This document shows, one piece after another, positions 8,209 through 16,736 of a DNA stretch of 64,000 bases. The stretch comes from JAPPOI01 sp028818055 (lineage in GTDB: Bacteria; Pseudomonadota; Alphaproteobacteria; Rhodobacterales; Rhodobacteraceae): the NCBI GenBank assembly GCA_965267405.1, contig OZ253954.1, positions 2,542,001 through 2,606,000 of the forward strand, in the 5' to 3' direction. The notes under the pieces were generated by a model, which was not told the DNA's origin, made no database searches, and saw only the letters and a program-made list of their open reading frames with translations. Made by a program: the position numbers and the translations under genes. Every line of letters starts with the position of its first letter. Within the stretch, counting starts at the first letter, position 1.

Positions 8209-9495
8209 ATGTACCTTAAGAACGCACTCCGTGCGGCCACCGCAATTTCGCTCATCGGAGCAGGTAGCGCTCACGCACAAGAGCTCACCATTGCGATCGT
8301 GAACAACGGTCACATGATCAACATGCAAACTGTTGCTGAAGCCTACACTGCCGAAACCGGCGTTCAGCTGAACTGGGTATCGCTGGAAGAAGGCGTTCTG
8401 CGCGAGCAGGTCACTTCAGACACTGCAACCGGCGGCGGCCAGTACGACATCATCAACATTGGTATGCAGGAAGCACCTATCTGGGGCGCAGCTGGCTGGA
8501 TCGAGCCGCTGAACTTCACTGATGCATACGACGTAAACGACCTTCTGCCAGCCATGCGCGCAGGTCTGAGCCACGAGGGCACGCTGTACGCTGCACCATT
8601 CTACGGCGAAAGCTCCATGGTCATGTACCGTGGCGATCTGGCTGACGCAGCCGGCGTAACCATTCGCGACAACGACAGCTGGTGGAACGTCAAAGAAGCT
8701 GCGGCAGCAATGCACGACCCTGACAACGGCATCTACGGCGCTTGTTTGCGCGGTAAGCCAGGCTGGGGTGATAACGCTGCCTTCATCACAACGATCGCCA
8801 ACTCGTTCGGTGCTCGTTGGTTCGACGAAGAAATGAAGCCTGATCTTGACTCGGTAGCGTGGAACGCTGCGATCAACTTCTACGTTGATCTGCTTGGCAA
8901 CTACGGCCCTCCAGGCTCTGAAGGTAACTCGTTCAACGAGATCCTCGCGCTTTATAACGAAGACAAGTGTGGTCTCTGGATCGACGCAACAATCGCTGCA
9001 TCTTTCCTTGAAAACGAGAACGTTCGCTACGCTCAGTCGCCGAACGCAGGCAACCCAGTTGGTGCAAACTGGCTGTGGGCATGGGCATTCGCAATTCCAG
9101 CAGGATCGCCGAATGCTGAAGAAGCTCAGAAGTTCATCGAATGGGCAACTTCGAAAGAATACGTCCAGGCCGTGGGTAACCACCCTGAGTTCGGCTGGGG
9201 CTCTGTTCCAACCGGTCAACGTGCTTCGACATACGACATTCCTGAATTCAAAGCTGCGGCTGGATTTGCGGAAGCTGAAATGATGGCAATCGACTCGGCA
9301 GCTCCAGGCGCAACAGACCTGAAGCCTTATGTTGGCGTTCAGTTTGTCGCTATCCCTGAATTCCCACAGATCGGTGTGATCATGGGTCAGGAAATGGCAG
9401 CAGCTCTGACTGGCGCGAAGTCGGTCGAAGAAGCTCTGGCTGCAAGCCAAGAAGCTGCAGACGCGATCATGCGTGAAGCGGGTTACTACGAGTAA
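8209..9495 (+). CDS. smoE: Polyol ABC transporter, periplasmic substrate-binding protein (SmoE type)
   Basis: A 428-residue extracytoplasmic binding protein of the carbohydrate-uptake family. A Sec signal peptide ends near 'GSAHAQ' (residue 24). Gene order with two permeases, an ATPase, a sorbitol-type and a mannitol dehydrogenase matches the Rhodobacter smo operon, so sorbitol/mannitol is the likely ligand; that is inference from context. It has a strong promoter and ribosome site. A stable hairpin just after the stop may keep this cistron more abundant than the permeases. Confidence 0.9.
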   Translation: MYLKNALRAATAISLIGAGSAHAQELTIAIVNNGHMINMQTVAEAYTAETGVQLNWVSLEEGVLREQVTSDTATGGGQYDIINIGMQEAPIWGAAGWIEPLNFTDAYDVNDLLPAMRAGLSHEGTLYAAPFYGESSMVMYRGDLADAAGVTIRDNDSWWNVKEAAAAMHDPDNGIYGACLRGKPGWGDNAAFITTIANSFGARWFDEEMKPDLDSVAWNAAINFYVDLLGNYGPPGSEGNSFNEILALYNEDKCGLWIDATIAASFLENENVRYAQSPNAGNPVGANWLWAWAFAIPAGSPNAEEAQKFIEWATSKEYVQAVGNHPEFGWGSVPTGQRASTYDIPEFKAAAGFAEAEMMAIDSAAPGATDLKPYVGVQFVAIPEFPQIGVIMGQEMAAALTGAKSVEEALAASQEAADAIMREAGYYE

Positions 9496-9507
9496 TCCAC
9501 CAAAAGT

Positions 9508-9531
9508 AGGGTCCGGCGAAAGTCGGGCCCT
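9508..9531 (+). terminator. Intercistronic hairpin after smoE
   Basis: Ten-base stem (two G-T pairs) closed by a GAAA tetraloop, starting 12 bases after the smoE stop and without a U-tract. It is more likely a partial terminator or an mRNA 3'-end stabiliser than a full stop, since the permease genes continue in the same direction 113 bases later. Confidence 0.6.
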
Positions 9532-9644
9532 CCCACCATCGACCGCACGATCGACTTTTCGATTACGCGTCGATTGACGAACAACCAAACGCGACCGAAG
9601 CTTGGCAGGCCTAACGAACACTCGTTTTGCTGGAGGATGACTTT

Positions 9645-10583
9645 ATGTCTAACAGAACGCTCCCACGACTACTACAGAGCCCAGCCGTAATCCTGCTGCT
9701 CATCTGGATGATTGTTCCACTCTCGATGACGCTCTACTTCTCGTTCATCCGGTACGTGCTGAACAACTTACGCCGGCCCGAATGGACAACCCCAAGCTTC
9801 AGTAACTGGCGCGGTTTCGGTAACTACGAATTTGTTCTGAACAACAAAGACTTTATCTTCGCCATTCAGAACAGTCTTTTGATCGTCGGCTCGATCCTGT
9901 TTTTTACAGTTATCTTCGGGGTTTTGATCGCCGTCTTGATCAACCAGTCATTTCCGGGACGCGGCATCGTCCGAGTTCTGCTCATCTCACCATTCTTCGT
10001 GATGCCCGCCGTGAACGCGGTTTTATGGATCAACATGATCCTTGATCCGGTGCTTGGCCTGCAGGGGATCGCGGTTAATGGATTGAACGACATTATCGTC
10101 GGACTGAAGGATGCACCGCTGGTCGGTTGGTTCTTCTCTCTTTGGCCCACGCTTGAGCCAATATCGTTCCGTGCGACACAAACATCCGCATATGCCGTCA
10201 TCATCATGGTGACGTGGCAGTGGACACCGTTTGCAGTCCTGATTTTCATGACTTCGCTGCAGTCAGAAGACCAACAACAGAAAGAGGCGGCCGTTCTGGA
10301 TGGCGCCGGGCCCTGGTCGCAGTTCCGCTTCCTGACCTTGCCTCACCTGGGTCGACCGATAGCCATTGTTGTCATGATCCAGGCGATCTTCCACCTTTCG
10401 CTTTATGCTGAAATCGAGATCGTAAGCCGCGGAAACGGCAACAAGAACCTGCCGTATCTCATTGGCGAATTCGCCAACAACAACATTGGTGCGGCCAGCG
10501 CCACCGGCATCTTCGCAGTCATTCTCGCCAACATCGTAGCCATCTTCCTGCTGCGCATGATTGGCAAGACGCTGATGGAATAG
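9645..10583 (+). CDS. smoF: Polyol ABC transporter permease (SmoF/MalF type)
   Basis: A 312-residue inner-membrane protein with about six hydrophobic segments and the EAA-type cytoplasmic loop ('KEAAVLDGAGPWSQFRFLTLP') that docks to the ATPase. The start at 9645 is chosen because GGAGG lies eight bases before it; the frame opens earlier at 9627. It pairs with the next permease to form the channel of the sugar-alcohol importer. Confidence 0.9.
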   Translation: MSNRTLPRLLQSPAVILLLIWMIVPLSMTLYFSFIRYVLNNLRRPEWTTPSFSNWRGFGNYEFVLNNKDFIFAIQNSLLIVGSILFFTVIFGVLIAVLINQSFPGRGIVRVLLISPFFVMPAVNAVLWINMILDPVLGLQGIAVNGLNDIIVGLKDAPLVGWFFSLWPTLEPISFRATQTSAYAVIIMVTWQWTPFAVLIFMTSLQSEDQQQKEAAVLDGAGPWSQFRFLTLPHLGRPIAIVVMIQAIFHLSLYAEIEIVSRGNGNKNLPYLIGEFANNNIGAASATGIFAVILANIVAIFLLRMIGKTLME

Positions 10584-10595
10584 GGGAGAGTAGTT

Positions 10596-11432
10596 ATGGC
10601 TATTGTCGCTCAATCAACTCGTTACGGAAAAGTTACCCGCACTATCTTGGCTTGGGCCGTTGGGTTGCTGTTCTTCTTCCCAATCTTTTGGCTGGTTCTC
10701 ACCAGCTTCAAGACTGACGCCGATGCAGTAAAGCCGGAATTCTTGTTCTTCTTTACGCCGACGCTCGAGAACTACCTCAATATGACCGAGAACTATGACT
10801 ATTGGCGGTTCGCCACCAATTCGATCATCACCTCGATCTTCGCAACAGTGTTCACACTCGCCGTTGGGATCCCGTGTGCATACGCCATGGCGTTCAATCC
10901 AAGCCGCGCGACAAAGGACGTTTTGATGTGGATGCTATCCACCAAAATGTTGCCTGCTGCTGCCGTGCTTTATCCAATGACGTTCCTGACCAAGAACTTC
11001 CTTGGCATCTACGACACGCACTTCTTGGTCATCATTGTGCTGAGCCTCATCAACTTGCCGATCGTCGTCTGGATGCTCTTCACGTATTTCAAAGAAATTC
11101 CAAAAGACATCATCGAAGCCGGCAAAATGGACGGCGTGAATACCTGGGGCGAGATCCGGGAGATCCTAATACCACTTGCGTGGGGCGGGATCGCGTCAAC
11201 TGCGCTGCTATGCTTCATCTTCTGCTGGAACGAGGCCTACTGGACGGTGCGTCTGACCACCACCGAGGCCGCGACACTATCGAAATTGATTGAAGGTAAC
11301 CGTGCACCTGAAGGTTTGTTCTTTGGGCGACTGTCTGCTGTGTCTGCCGCGGCAGTTGGGCCCATCGTTGTGCTCGGCTGGTTTTGTCAAAAGCAATTGG
11401 TCCAAGGCTTGACCTTCGGCGCCGTGAAATAG
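10596..11432 (+). CDS. smoG: Polyol ABC transporter permease (SmoG/MalG type)
   Basis: A 278-residue partner permease with six predicted membrane spans and the EAA motif near residues 175-195 ('DIIEAGKMDGVNTWGEIREI'). It begins 12 bases after the first permease with a GGGGAGA ribosome site, so the two subunits should be made together. MalG-type size and position in the operon support the call. Confidence 0.9.
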   Translation: MAIVAQSTRYGKVTRTILAWAVGLLFFFPIFWLVLTSFKTDADAVKPEFLFFFTPTLENYLNMTENYDYWRFATNSIITSIFATVFTLAVGIPCAYAMAFNPSRATKDVLMWMLSTKMLPAAAVLYPMTFLTKNFLGIYDTHFLVIIVLSLINLPIVVWMLFTYFKEIPKDIIEAGKMDGVNTWGEIREILIPLAWGGIASTALLCFIFCWNEAYWTVRLTTTEAATLSKLIEGNRAPEGLFFGRLSAVSAAAVGPIVVLGWFCQKQLVQGLTFGAVK

Positions 11433-11441
11433 GAAAGACCC

Positions 11442-12443
11442 ATGGGACGCATCGTACTTGAAAATGTAACCAAGAGTTTCGGCGACGTCGAAGTTATCCC
11501 GCCTTTGGACTTGACGATTGAAGACGGTGAATTTGCCGTGTTCGTAGGTCCATCCGGTTGCGGTAAATCAACGTTGCTGCGGTTGATCGCGGGGCTCGAA
11601 GAGCTGACCTCGGGAAGCGTGTCCATCGACGAAGAAGACGTGACCCTGGTGCCGCCATCCAAGCGTGGCCTGGCAATGGTGTTTCAGTCATACGCTCTTT
11701 ATCCGCACATGAGCGTACGCAAGAACATCGCGTTTCCTCTGCGTATGTCGAAGATGGAGCAATCCGAGATCGACCAAAGGGTCGAGGCGGCCGCGCAATC
11801 GTTGAACTTGATCGACTATCTCGACCACAAGCCCGGACAGCTTTCAGGTGGTCAACGCCAAAGGGTTGCCATCGGACGCGCAATTGTTCGCGAGCCCGCC
11901 GCGTTCCTGTTCGACGAACCCTTGTCGAACCTGGATGCCGCATTGCGCGTTGGTATGCGCCTGGAAATTGGCGAGCTTCACAATCGTCTCAAGACAACAA
12001 TGGTTTATGTGACCCACGATCAGGTTGAAGCCATGACAATGGCCGACAAGATCGTCGTACTGCAGGCAGGCGTTATCGAGCAGGTTGGCAGTCCGCTGGA
12101 ACTGTATCGAACACCCCGTAACATCTTCGTCGCCGGTTTTATCGGTTCTCCCAAAATGAACTTCATAGAAGGTGACGAAGCTGCGAAACACGGGGCAAAG
12201 ACCATTGGGGTTCGGCCCGAACACATCTCGGTGTCCGACTCTCAGGGGGAATGGTCTGGTGTGGTTGGCGTGTCAGAGCATTTGGGCTCTGACACGTTCT
12301 TCCATATTCACGAAACAGGACTTGCAGAAACAATGACTGTTCGCGCTGACGGCGAGGTCGGGTTCAAGCACGGCGATCGGGTGTTTTTGACGCCACGCGC
12401 CGATGCCATCCACAAGTTCGATGATAAGGGGCTGCGTATTTGA
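11442..12443 (+). CDS. smoK: Polyol ABC transporter ATP-binding protein (SmoK/MalK type)
   Basis: A 333-residue ATPase that powers the importer. Walker A 'GPSGCGKST', signature 'LSGGQRQRVAIGRA', Walker B 'AFLFDEPLSNLD' and the switch His in 'VYVTHDQVEAMTMAD' are all present. A MalK-like regulatory C-terminal OB domain follows. It starts nine bases after smoG. The stop overlaps the TTG start of smoS (TTGA). Confidence 0.93.
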   Translation: MGRIVLENVTKSFGDVEVIPPLDLTIEDGEFAVFVGPSGCGKSTLLRLIAGLEELTSGSVSIDEEDVTLVPPSKRGLAMVFQSYALYPHMSVRKNIAFPLRMSKMEQSEIDQRVEAAAQSLNLIDYLDHKPGQLSGGQRQRVAIGRAIVREPAAFLFDEPLSNLDAALRVGMRLEIGELHNRLKTTMVYVTHDQVEAMTMADKIVVLQAGVIEQVGSPLELYRTPRNIFVAGFIGSPKMNFIEGDEAAKHGAKTIGVRPEHISVSDSQGEWSGVVGVSEHLGSDTFFHIHETGLAETMTVRADGEVGFKHGDRVFLTPRADAIHKFDDKGLRI

Positions 12444-13213
12444 CACGTCTGGCTGGCAAGTCCGCGCTAATAACCGGTGCCGCGCGCGGCATCGGTTTGG
12501 CCTTTGCACAAGCATATGTCGCCGAAGGCGCACGGGTTGCGATTGCGGATATCGATATCGCACGGGCCAAGGATGCCGCCGCCGACATTGGCGAGGCCGC
12601 GATTGCCGTTGAAATGGACGTGACCGACCAGAACAGCATCGAGAATGCAGTTGCCGAGACGGCGCAAGCCTTTGGCCAGATTGATATTCTGATCAACAAT
12701 GCCGCGATTTTTTCGGCCGCACCCATCGTCGAAATCGATCGGGCCGACTATCAACGCGTCTTTGATATCAATGTCGCGGGAACGCTGTTCACAATGCAGG
12801 CCGTGGCACGGCACATGATCGATCAAGGTATCAAGGGCCGCATTATCAACATGGCCAGCCAGGCAGGACGTCGCGGCGAACCTTTGGTTGCCGTTTATTG
12901 TGCGACCAAGGCCGCCGTTATTAGCCTGACGCAATCAGCAGGTCTTAATCTGATTTCCCACGGCATAAATGTGAACGCAATCGCGCCTGGTGTTGTCGAT
13001 GGCGAACACTGGGATGGTGTTGACGCGTTCTTCGCAAAGTACGAAGGGAAGGCGCCCGGGCAAAAGAAGAAAGAAGTCGGCGACTCCGTTCCCTACGGGC
13101 GAATGGGGACAGCCGAAGACCTGACCGGAATGGCCGTGTTTCTGGCAAGCGATGACGCAGAATACATCGTGGCCCAGTGTTACAACGTGGACGGTGGTCA
13201 ATGGATGAGTTGA
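12440..13213 (+). CDS. smoS: Sorbitol (L-iditol) 2-dehydrogenase, short-chain dehydrogenase (SmoS type)
   Basis: A 257-residue short-chain dehydrogenase. The NAD-binding 'GAARGIG' is near the N-terminus, 'NNAA' follows, and the catalytic Tyr-Lys is in 'YCATKAA' with Ser in 'NMASQAG'. In Rhodobacter the gene at this position oxidises sorbitol to fructose and galactitol to tagatose. It starts with TTG overlapping the smoK stop and ends in a TGATG overlap with mtlK, so expression is coupled on both sides. Substrate is inferred from context. Confidence 0.88.
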   Translation: MTRLAGKSALITGAARGIGLAFAQAYVAEGARVAIADIDIARAKDAAADIGEAAIAVEMDVTDQNSIENAVAETAQAFGQIDILINNAAIFSAAPIVEIDRADYQRVFDINVAGTLFTMQAVARHMIDQGIKGRIINMASQAGRRGEPLVAVYCATKAAVISLTQSAGLNLISHGINVNAIAPGVVDGEHWDGVDAFFAKYEGKAPGQKKKEVGDSVPYGRMGTAEDLTGMAVFLASDDAEYIVAQCYNVDGGQWMS

Positions 13214-14706
13214 TGAAAGACCAAATTAGCGAGTCCCCGTTGACCAAGCTCAGCAATGCCACATTGGCTGAGCTTCCGTCGCATGTAAGCCGTCCGTCAT
13301 ATGACCGGTCCAAGCTGCGCCCTGGTATTGTTCATATCGGTCTTGGCAACTTTCACCGGGCCCACCAAGCCTGGTATCTGCATCGCCTGATGGAGCAGGG
13401 ACTAGCCCACGATTGGGCGATCATCGGAGCAGGCGTGCGTCCAGGCGATGCCGCGATGCGAGAAAAGTTGCTGGCTCAGGATTGCCTGACCACTTTGATC
13501 GAGTTGGACCCATCCGGAACATCGGTAGAGATTATTGGATCGATGATCGATTTCCTGCCGGTCGAGGAAACAAATGCGGCGCTGATCGATGCAATGGCCG
13601 ATCCAGCGATCCGGATTGTATCTTTGACCATCACCGAAGGTGGATACTACTTGGACGGGCAGGGCGGTTTCGATGCCGACCACCCAGACATCCAGCATGA
13701 CGCCGCGCATCCTGATGCACCTAAAACTGCGTTTGGCGCGATGGTGGCGGCACTTGGTAGAAGACGCTTGGCGGGTGAATTGCCGTTTACCGGCCAATGC
13801 TGCGACAACCTGCAAGGTAATGGCGCCGTCCTGAGGCAAACGATCTTGGGTCTTGCGCAGTTGATTGATGCAGAGCTCGCTGATTGGATCGCTGATCAGA
13901 TGACGTTTCCTGATGCGATGGTCGATTGCATCGTGCCAGCCACCGGCGCGGCTGAACGAGAAAAATCTCGACAGCTCGGCATTGATGATGCTGCTCCTGT
14001 AACCCATGAAAACTTTCGGCAGTGGGTGATCGAGGACAAGTTTTGCGCGGGTCGACCTCCTTGGGAGAAGGCCGGTGTTACAATCACGGATACAGTGCAC
14101 AACTATGAAGCCATGAAGATCCGCATCTTAAACGGCGGGCACCAAATCTTGGCTAACATCGGCGAGCTGCTTGGCGCCCCTACAATCGCAGCCTGCATGC
14201 AAGATTCTGATATTAAATCGTTTTTTGACAGTGTGCAGAGACAGGAAATCGCGCCTCATGTACTGGCGGTCCCCGGAATGACACCGGATGCTTATCTTGA
14301 GCTGATTACAGACCGCTTCGCCAACCCGCTGATTCACGACACAACGCGCCGGGTTGCGTTTGACGGATCATCTCGACACCCCGGTTTTGTCTTACCGGTG
14401 GTTCGCGACGCTCTGGCCGCGAACGGACCAATTGACGGGCTCGCTCTGGCGGAAGCGCTCTGGGCGCGAATGTGCCACGGCACCAGGGAAGACGGCAGCC
14501 TGATCGAACCAAATGATCCCCACTGGGAGCAGCTCAACCTGGCAGCCCGGAAGGCAAAGGACGAGCCGTTGGCGTGGCTTCAGCAGACACAATTCTATGG
14601 TGATCTTGCCGATGACGACCGCTTTGCCGGGGCGTTTGCGGATTGGTTAACGCTGCTCTGGAGTAAGGGCGCGCGCGCGGCTGTTCACGTCTATTTGGAC
14701 GGATAA
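13213..14706 (+). CDS. mtlK: Mannitol 2-dehydrogenase, long-chain family
   Basis: Oxidises mannitol to fructose with NAD. The 497-residue protein has the N-terminal NAD fold ('GIVHIGLGNFHRAHQAWYLH') and the catalytic Lys-Asn-His cluster in 'MKIRILNGGHQ'. The start at 13213 overlaps the smoS stop (TGATG) with GGATGAG before it; an in-frame start 12 bases upstream is possible. It is the last gene of the operon. It ends five bases from the convergent hydroquinone reductase gene. Confidence 0.92.
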   Translation: MKDQISESPLTKLSNATLAELPSHVSRPSYDRSKLRPGIVHIGLGNFHRAHQAWYLHRLMEQGLAHDWAIIGAGVRPGDAAMREKLLAQDCLTTLIELDPSGTSVEIIGSMIDFLPVEETNAALIDAMADPAIRIVSLTITEGGYYLDGQGGFDADHPDIQHDAAHPDAPKTAFGAMVAALGRRRLAGELPFTGQCCDNLQGNGAVLRQTILGLAQLIDAELADWIADQMTFPDAMVDCIVPATGAAEREKSRQLGIDDAAPVTHENFRQWVIEDKFCAGRPPWEKAGVTITDTVHNYEAMKIRILNGGHQILANIGELLGAPTIAACMQDSDIKSFFDSVQRQEIAPHVLAVPGMTPDAYLELITDRFANPLIHDTTRRVAFDGSSRHPGFVLPVVRDALAANGPIDGLALAEALWARMCHGTREDGSLIEPNDPHWEQLNLAARKAKDEPLAWLQQTQFYGDLADDDRFAGAFADWLTLLWSKGARAAVHVYLDG

Positions 14707-14711
14707 ACTGT

Positions 14712-15731
14712 TTAGTCGCGTGCCAGTTCCGGATGCGCATATGCATCCGGATAAGGCATAGGATGAAACGGGCCCAACGGCACGACACCATTCCACGACC
14801 GGCCAAAGTAGCCTTGCCTGCAGTGTGTGAGCGAATTGCTTTCCGCCACGCCTGGCAACGCGTAGACCCGACAAAGCCAGCGCCAAAGATTTGGAAAATC
14901 CAGAATACGGGCGCCATTTAGCTTCATACGCACGTAATAGACCGGATCGTGGCGGTAAAGCGTTGGAAACAAACGCAAGTCTGCCTCCGAAAAATTTGCT
15001 CCCGTCAAGAATGGACGACCATCAGACAGTCGAGATTCCAGTTTGTCGAGCATCTCGAAATAGGCTGCATAGGCCGCCTCGTAGACGGCTTGGTCAGATG
15101 AGAAGCCGGCTTTATATGCGCCATTGTTGATAGCGATATAAATGTCTTCGTTCAGACCTTCGATGTCTTTTTGGATGCCGGGGTCATCGGGGAAAAGCGG
15201 CACGCGATCATCACCAAGTTTGCTGCCAAGCGCAGCCGCGTGATGATCGAGCATTCGGATGATTTCCGCGCTCTCGTTGGTGACAATCCGTTTTGAGAGC
15301 TTGTCATACAGGATTGGAACAGATTTCTCGTCGGACCCTTCTGCCGCATAGATGTCGCGGACGAGTCGATAATTGGCTCCCGTCGCAGTTTCAGATGTGC
15401 ACTCGGGAAACGTGGATTTTGTTAGGCTCGCAATTCGATTTGGGTTGAATTCCCAAAGATTGGGTCCCGCCGGGTCATCTTCGCCCGTTCGATTTGGAAA
15501 GGCGACATCCATGGAAATCGTCTCGGACAATCCCAGAACGTCGCGCGCCAAAGTCACGCGATGGCACCAAGGGCAATTCAGAGCAACGAACAAATGATAA
15601 CGATTTGGCTCGGCGGGGAATTCATCTGTTCCAAGACGATTGCGAAAGCCGCTTATCCCACGAACAAATTCACCTTTCGCGCGCCTTTCAACGGCGTTGT
15701 CCTGCGATTCTTCCGTGGCTTTCTTTGCCAT
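14712..15731 (-). CDS. Glutathionyl-hydroquinone reductase (Xi-class glutathione transferase)
   Basis: A 339-residue Xi-class GST. The thioredoxin-like N-terminal domain carries the catalytic Cys53 in 'NCPWCHR', and the C-terminal helical domain has the family Tyr-rich region ('HDPVYYVRMK'). Such enzymes reduce glutathionyl-hydroquinones and bromo-analogues back to hydroquinones. Length is normal. It is followed head-to-tail (40-base gap) by the BadF-type kinase, without obvious functional link. Confidence 0.9.
   Translation of the reverse strand: MAKKATEESQDNAVERRAKGEFVRGISGFRNRLGTDEFPAEPNRYHLFVALNCPWCHRVTLARDVLGLSETISMDVAFPNRTGEDDPAGPNLWEFNPNRIASLTKSTFPECTSETATGANYRLVRDIYAAEGSDEKSVPILYDKLSKRIVTNESAEIIRMLDHHAAALGSKLGDDRVPLFPDDPGIQKDIEGLNEDIYIAINNGAYKAGFSSDQAVYEAAYAAYFEMLDKLESRLSDGRPFLTGANFSEADLRLFPTLYRHDPVYYVRMKLNGARILDFPNLWRWLCRVYALPGVAESNSLTHCRQGYFGRSWNGVVPLGPFHPMPYPDAYAHPELARD
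14729..14750 (+). terminator. Hairpin downstream of mtlK (inside the convergent gene)
   Basis: Eight-base arms CCGGATGC (14729-14736) and GCATCCGG (14743-14750) with a six-base loop, 22 bases past the mtlK stop and within the 3' coding end of the opposite gene. No U-tract follows on the plus strand. It may end or stabilise the polyol transcript. Confidence 0.4.
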
Positions 15732-15770
15732 TCAGGGCCCCTGCGAACTCATCTTTGTGCAAGCTGTGGC

Positions 15771-16643
15771 TTAATCCGACAGCGCCACATCCTGCGCCAA
15801 TGCAATGGCTCCATCAAGAGGAGTTCCCTTTGGCTTTGCAATGCAAGAACGCATGTTCGTTGGCAGGTAAGGCTCAAAATGTGGTCCGATACCCCCGGTC
15901 AGACAAAGCGGCAGCTCAGCGCGCCAGCCAATCGCCCTGGCACCTTTCGCAATCTCGTGGGCACCAGCCAGCATCACTGCTTTGGCATTTTCATCGCCCT
16001 CAGCGGCGAAGCGGGTGACCTCTTTCGACAGCTGGGCGACATCGGTCGCCGCGGCGTTAGCAACGAAACGCACTATACCTGCGCTCCCCTCGAACTTCTT
16101 CAAGAACGCGGCCGACAGACCTGAATTTGGCGCGCGCCCGTCCGAAACACCAAGAGCGCGTGACAATGCGCGACGCGCAACCCAATAGGCCGAGGCTTCG
16201 TCTCCAAGGTCGGGTCCCCAGCCGCCAATAAAGCGCATTTCGCCATCGAACTGGGCGGCGATGAACGATCCGGTCCCGCAATGTGCGACGACCCCGTCTT
16301 CACTGCCAAGTGCGCCACGTACGGCAGCAGGACGGTCGTCATTTATTCGAGCATTTGTCAGTCCCAAGGCATGTCGCAAACGTTCGGCGATCTCTGGAGA
16401 AATCGCCCCGGCAACCCCAATGAAGGCGGGCACAGCGCGCAGAGTAAAAATCTCCCGATCAAGGTCTTTGGCGACTGCTTTAAGTCCCGCCTCCAATTCC
16501 CGGACCGCTCCATCAAAATCGCTGGACACATTGGCTGGGCCGGTTTCTTTCAGAACTCGAATGTTTTCGCCGACGGCGGCCACCCGACACACCGAGCCGC
16601 CGCCATCGACGGCAAGAACGAAAGGAGATGTCTGATCCACCAT
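15771..16643 (-). CDS. BadF/BadG-type ATPase, probable sugar or amino-sugar kinase
   Basis: A 290-residue ASKHA-fold kinase. The phosphate-1 motif 'LAVDGGGSVCRVA' is at residues 10-22, followed by 'GVAGA' and an adenosine-motif-like 'LTGGIGPHF' near 250. It belongs to the BadF/BadG/N-acetylglucosamine kinase group, whose small single-subunit members mostly phosphorylate amino sugars. It lies 93 bases after an AGE-family isomerase, which suggests a two-step sugar route (isomerise, then phosphorylate). Exact substrate not determinable. Confidence 0.8.
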   Translation of the reverse strand: MVDQTSPFVLAVDGGGSVCRVAAVGENIRVLKETGPANVSSDFDGAVRELEAGLKAVAKDLDREIFTLRAVPAFIGVAGAISPEIAERLRHALGLTNARINDDRPAAVRGALGSEDGVVAHCGTGSFIAAQFDGEMRFIGGWGPDLGDEASAYWVARRALSRALGVSDGRAPNSGLSAAFLKKFEGSAGIVRFVANAAATDVAQLSKEVTRFAAEGDENAKAVMLAGAHEIAKGARAIGWRAELPLCLTGGIGPHFEPYLPTNMRSCIAKPKGTPLDGAIALAQDVALSD

Positions 16644-16736
16644 GGCCTATCGCTATAAGACCTCGGTGCAGATGAGAAGGCGTTTCAACGCCCACCAATT
16701 AACCCCTTCAGTGGAAAACCACACGAAGTTCTGCGG

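Noticed and set aside
8416..9621. A 401-residue open frame on the minus strand
   Set aside because: It is opposite the polyol binding-protein gene; composition (Cys/Arg/Val rich) is that of an antisense shadow.
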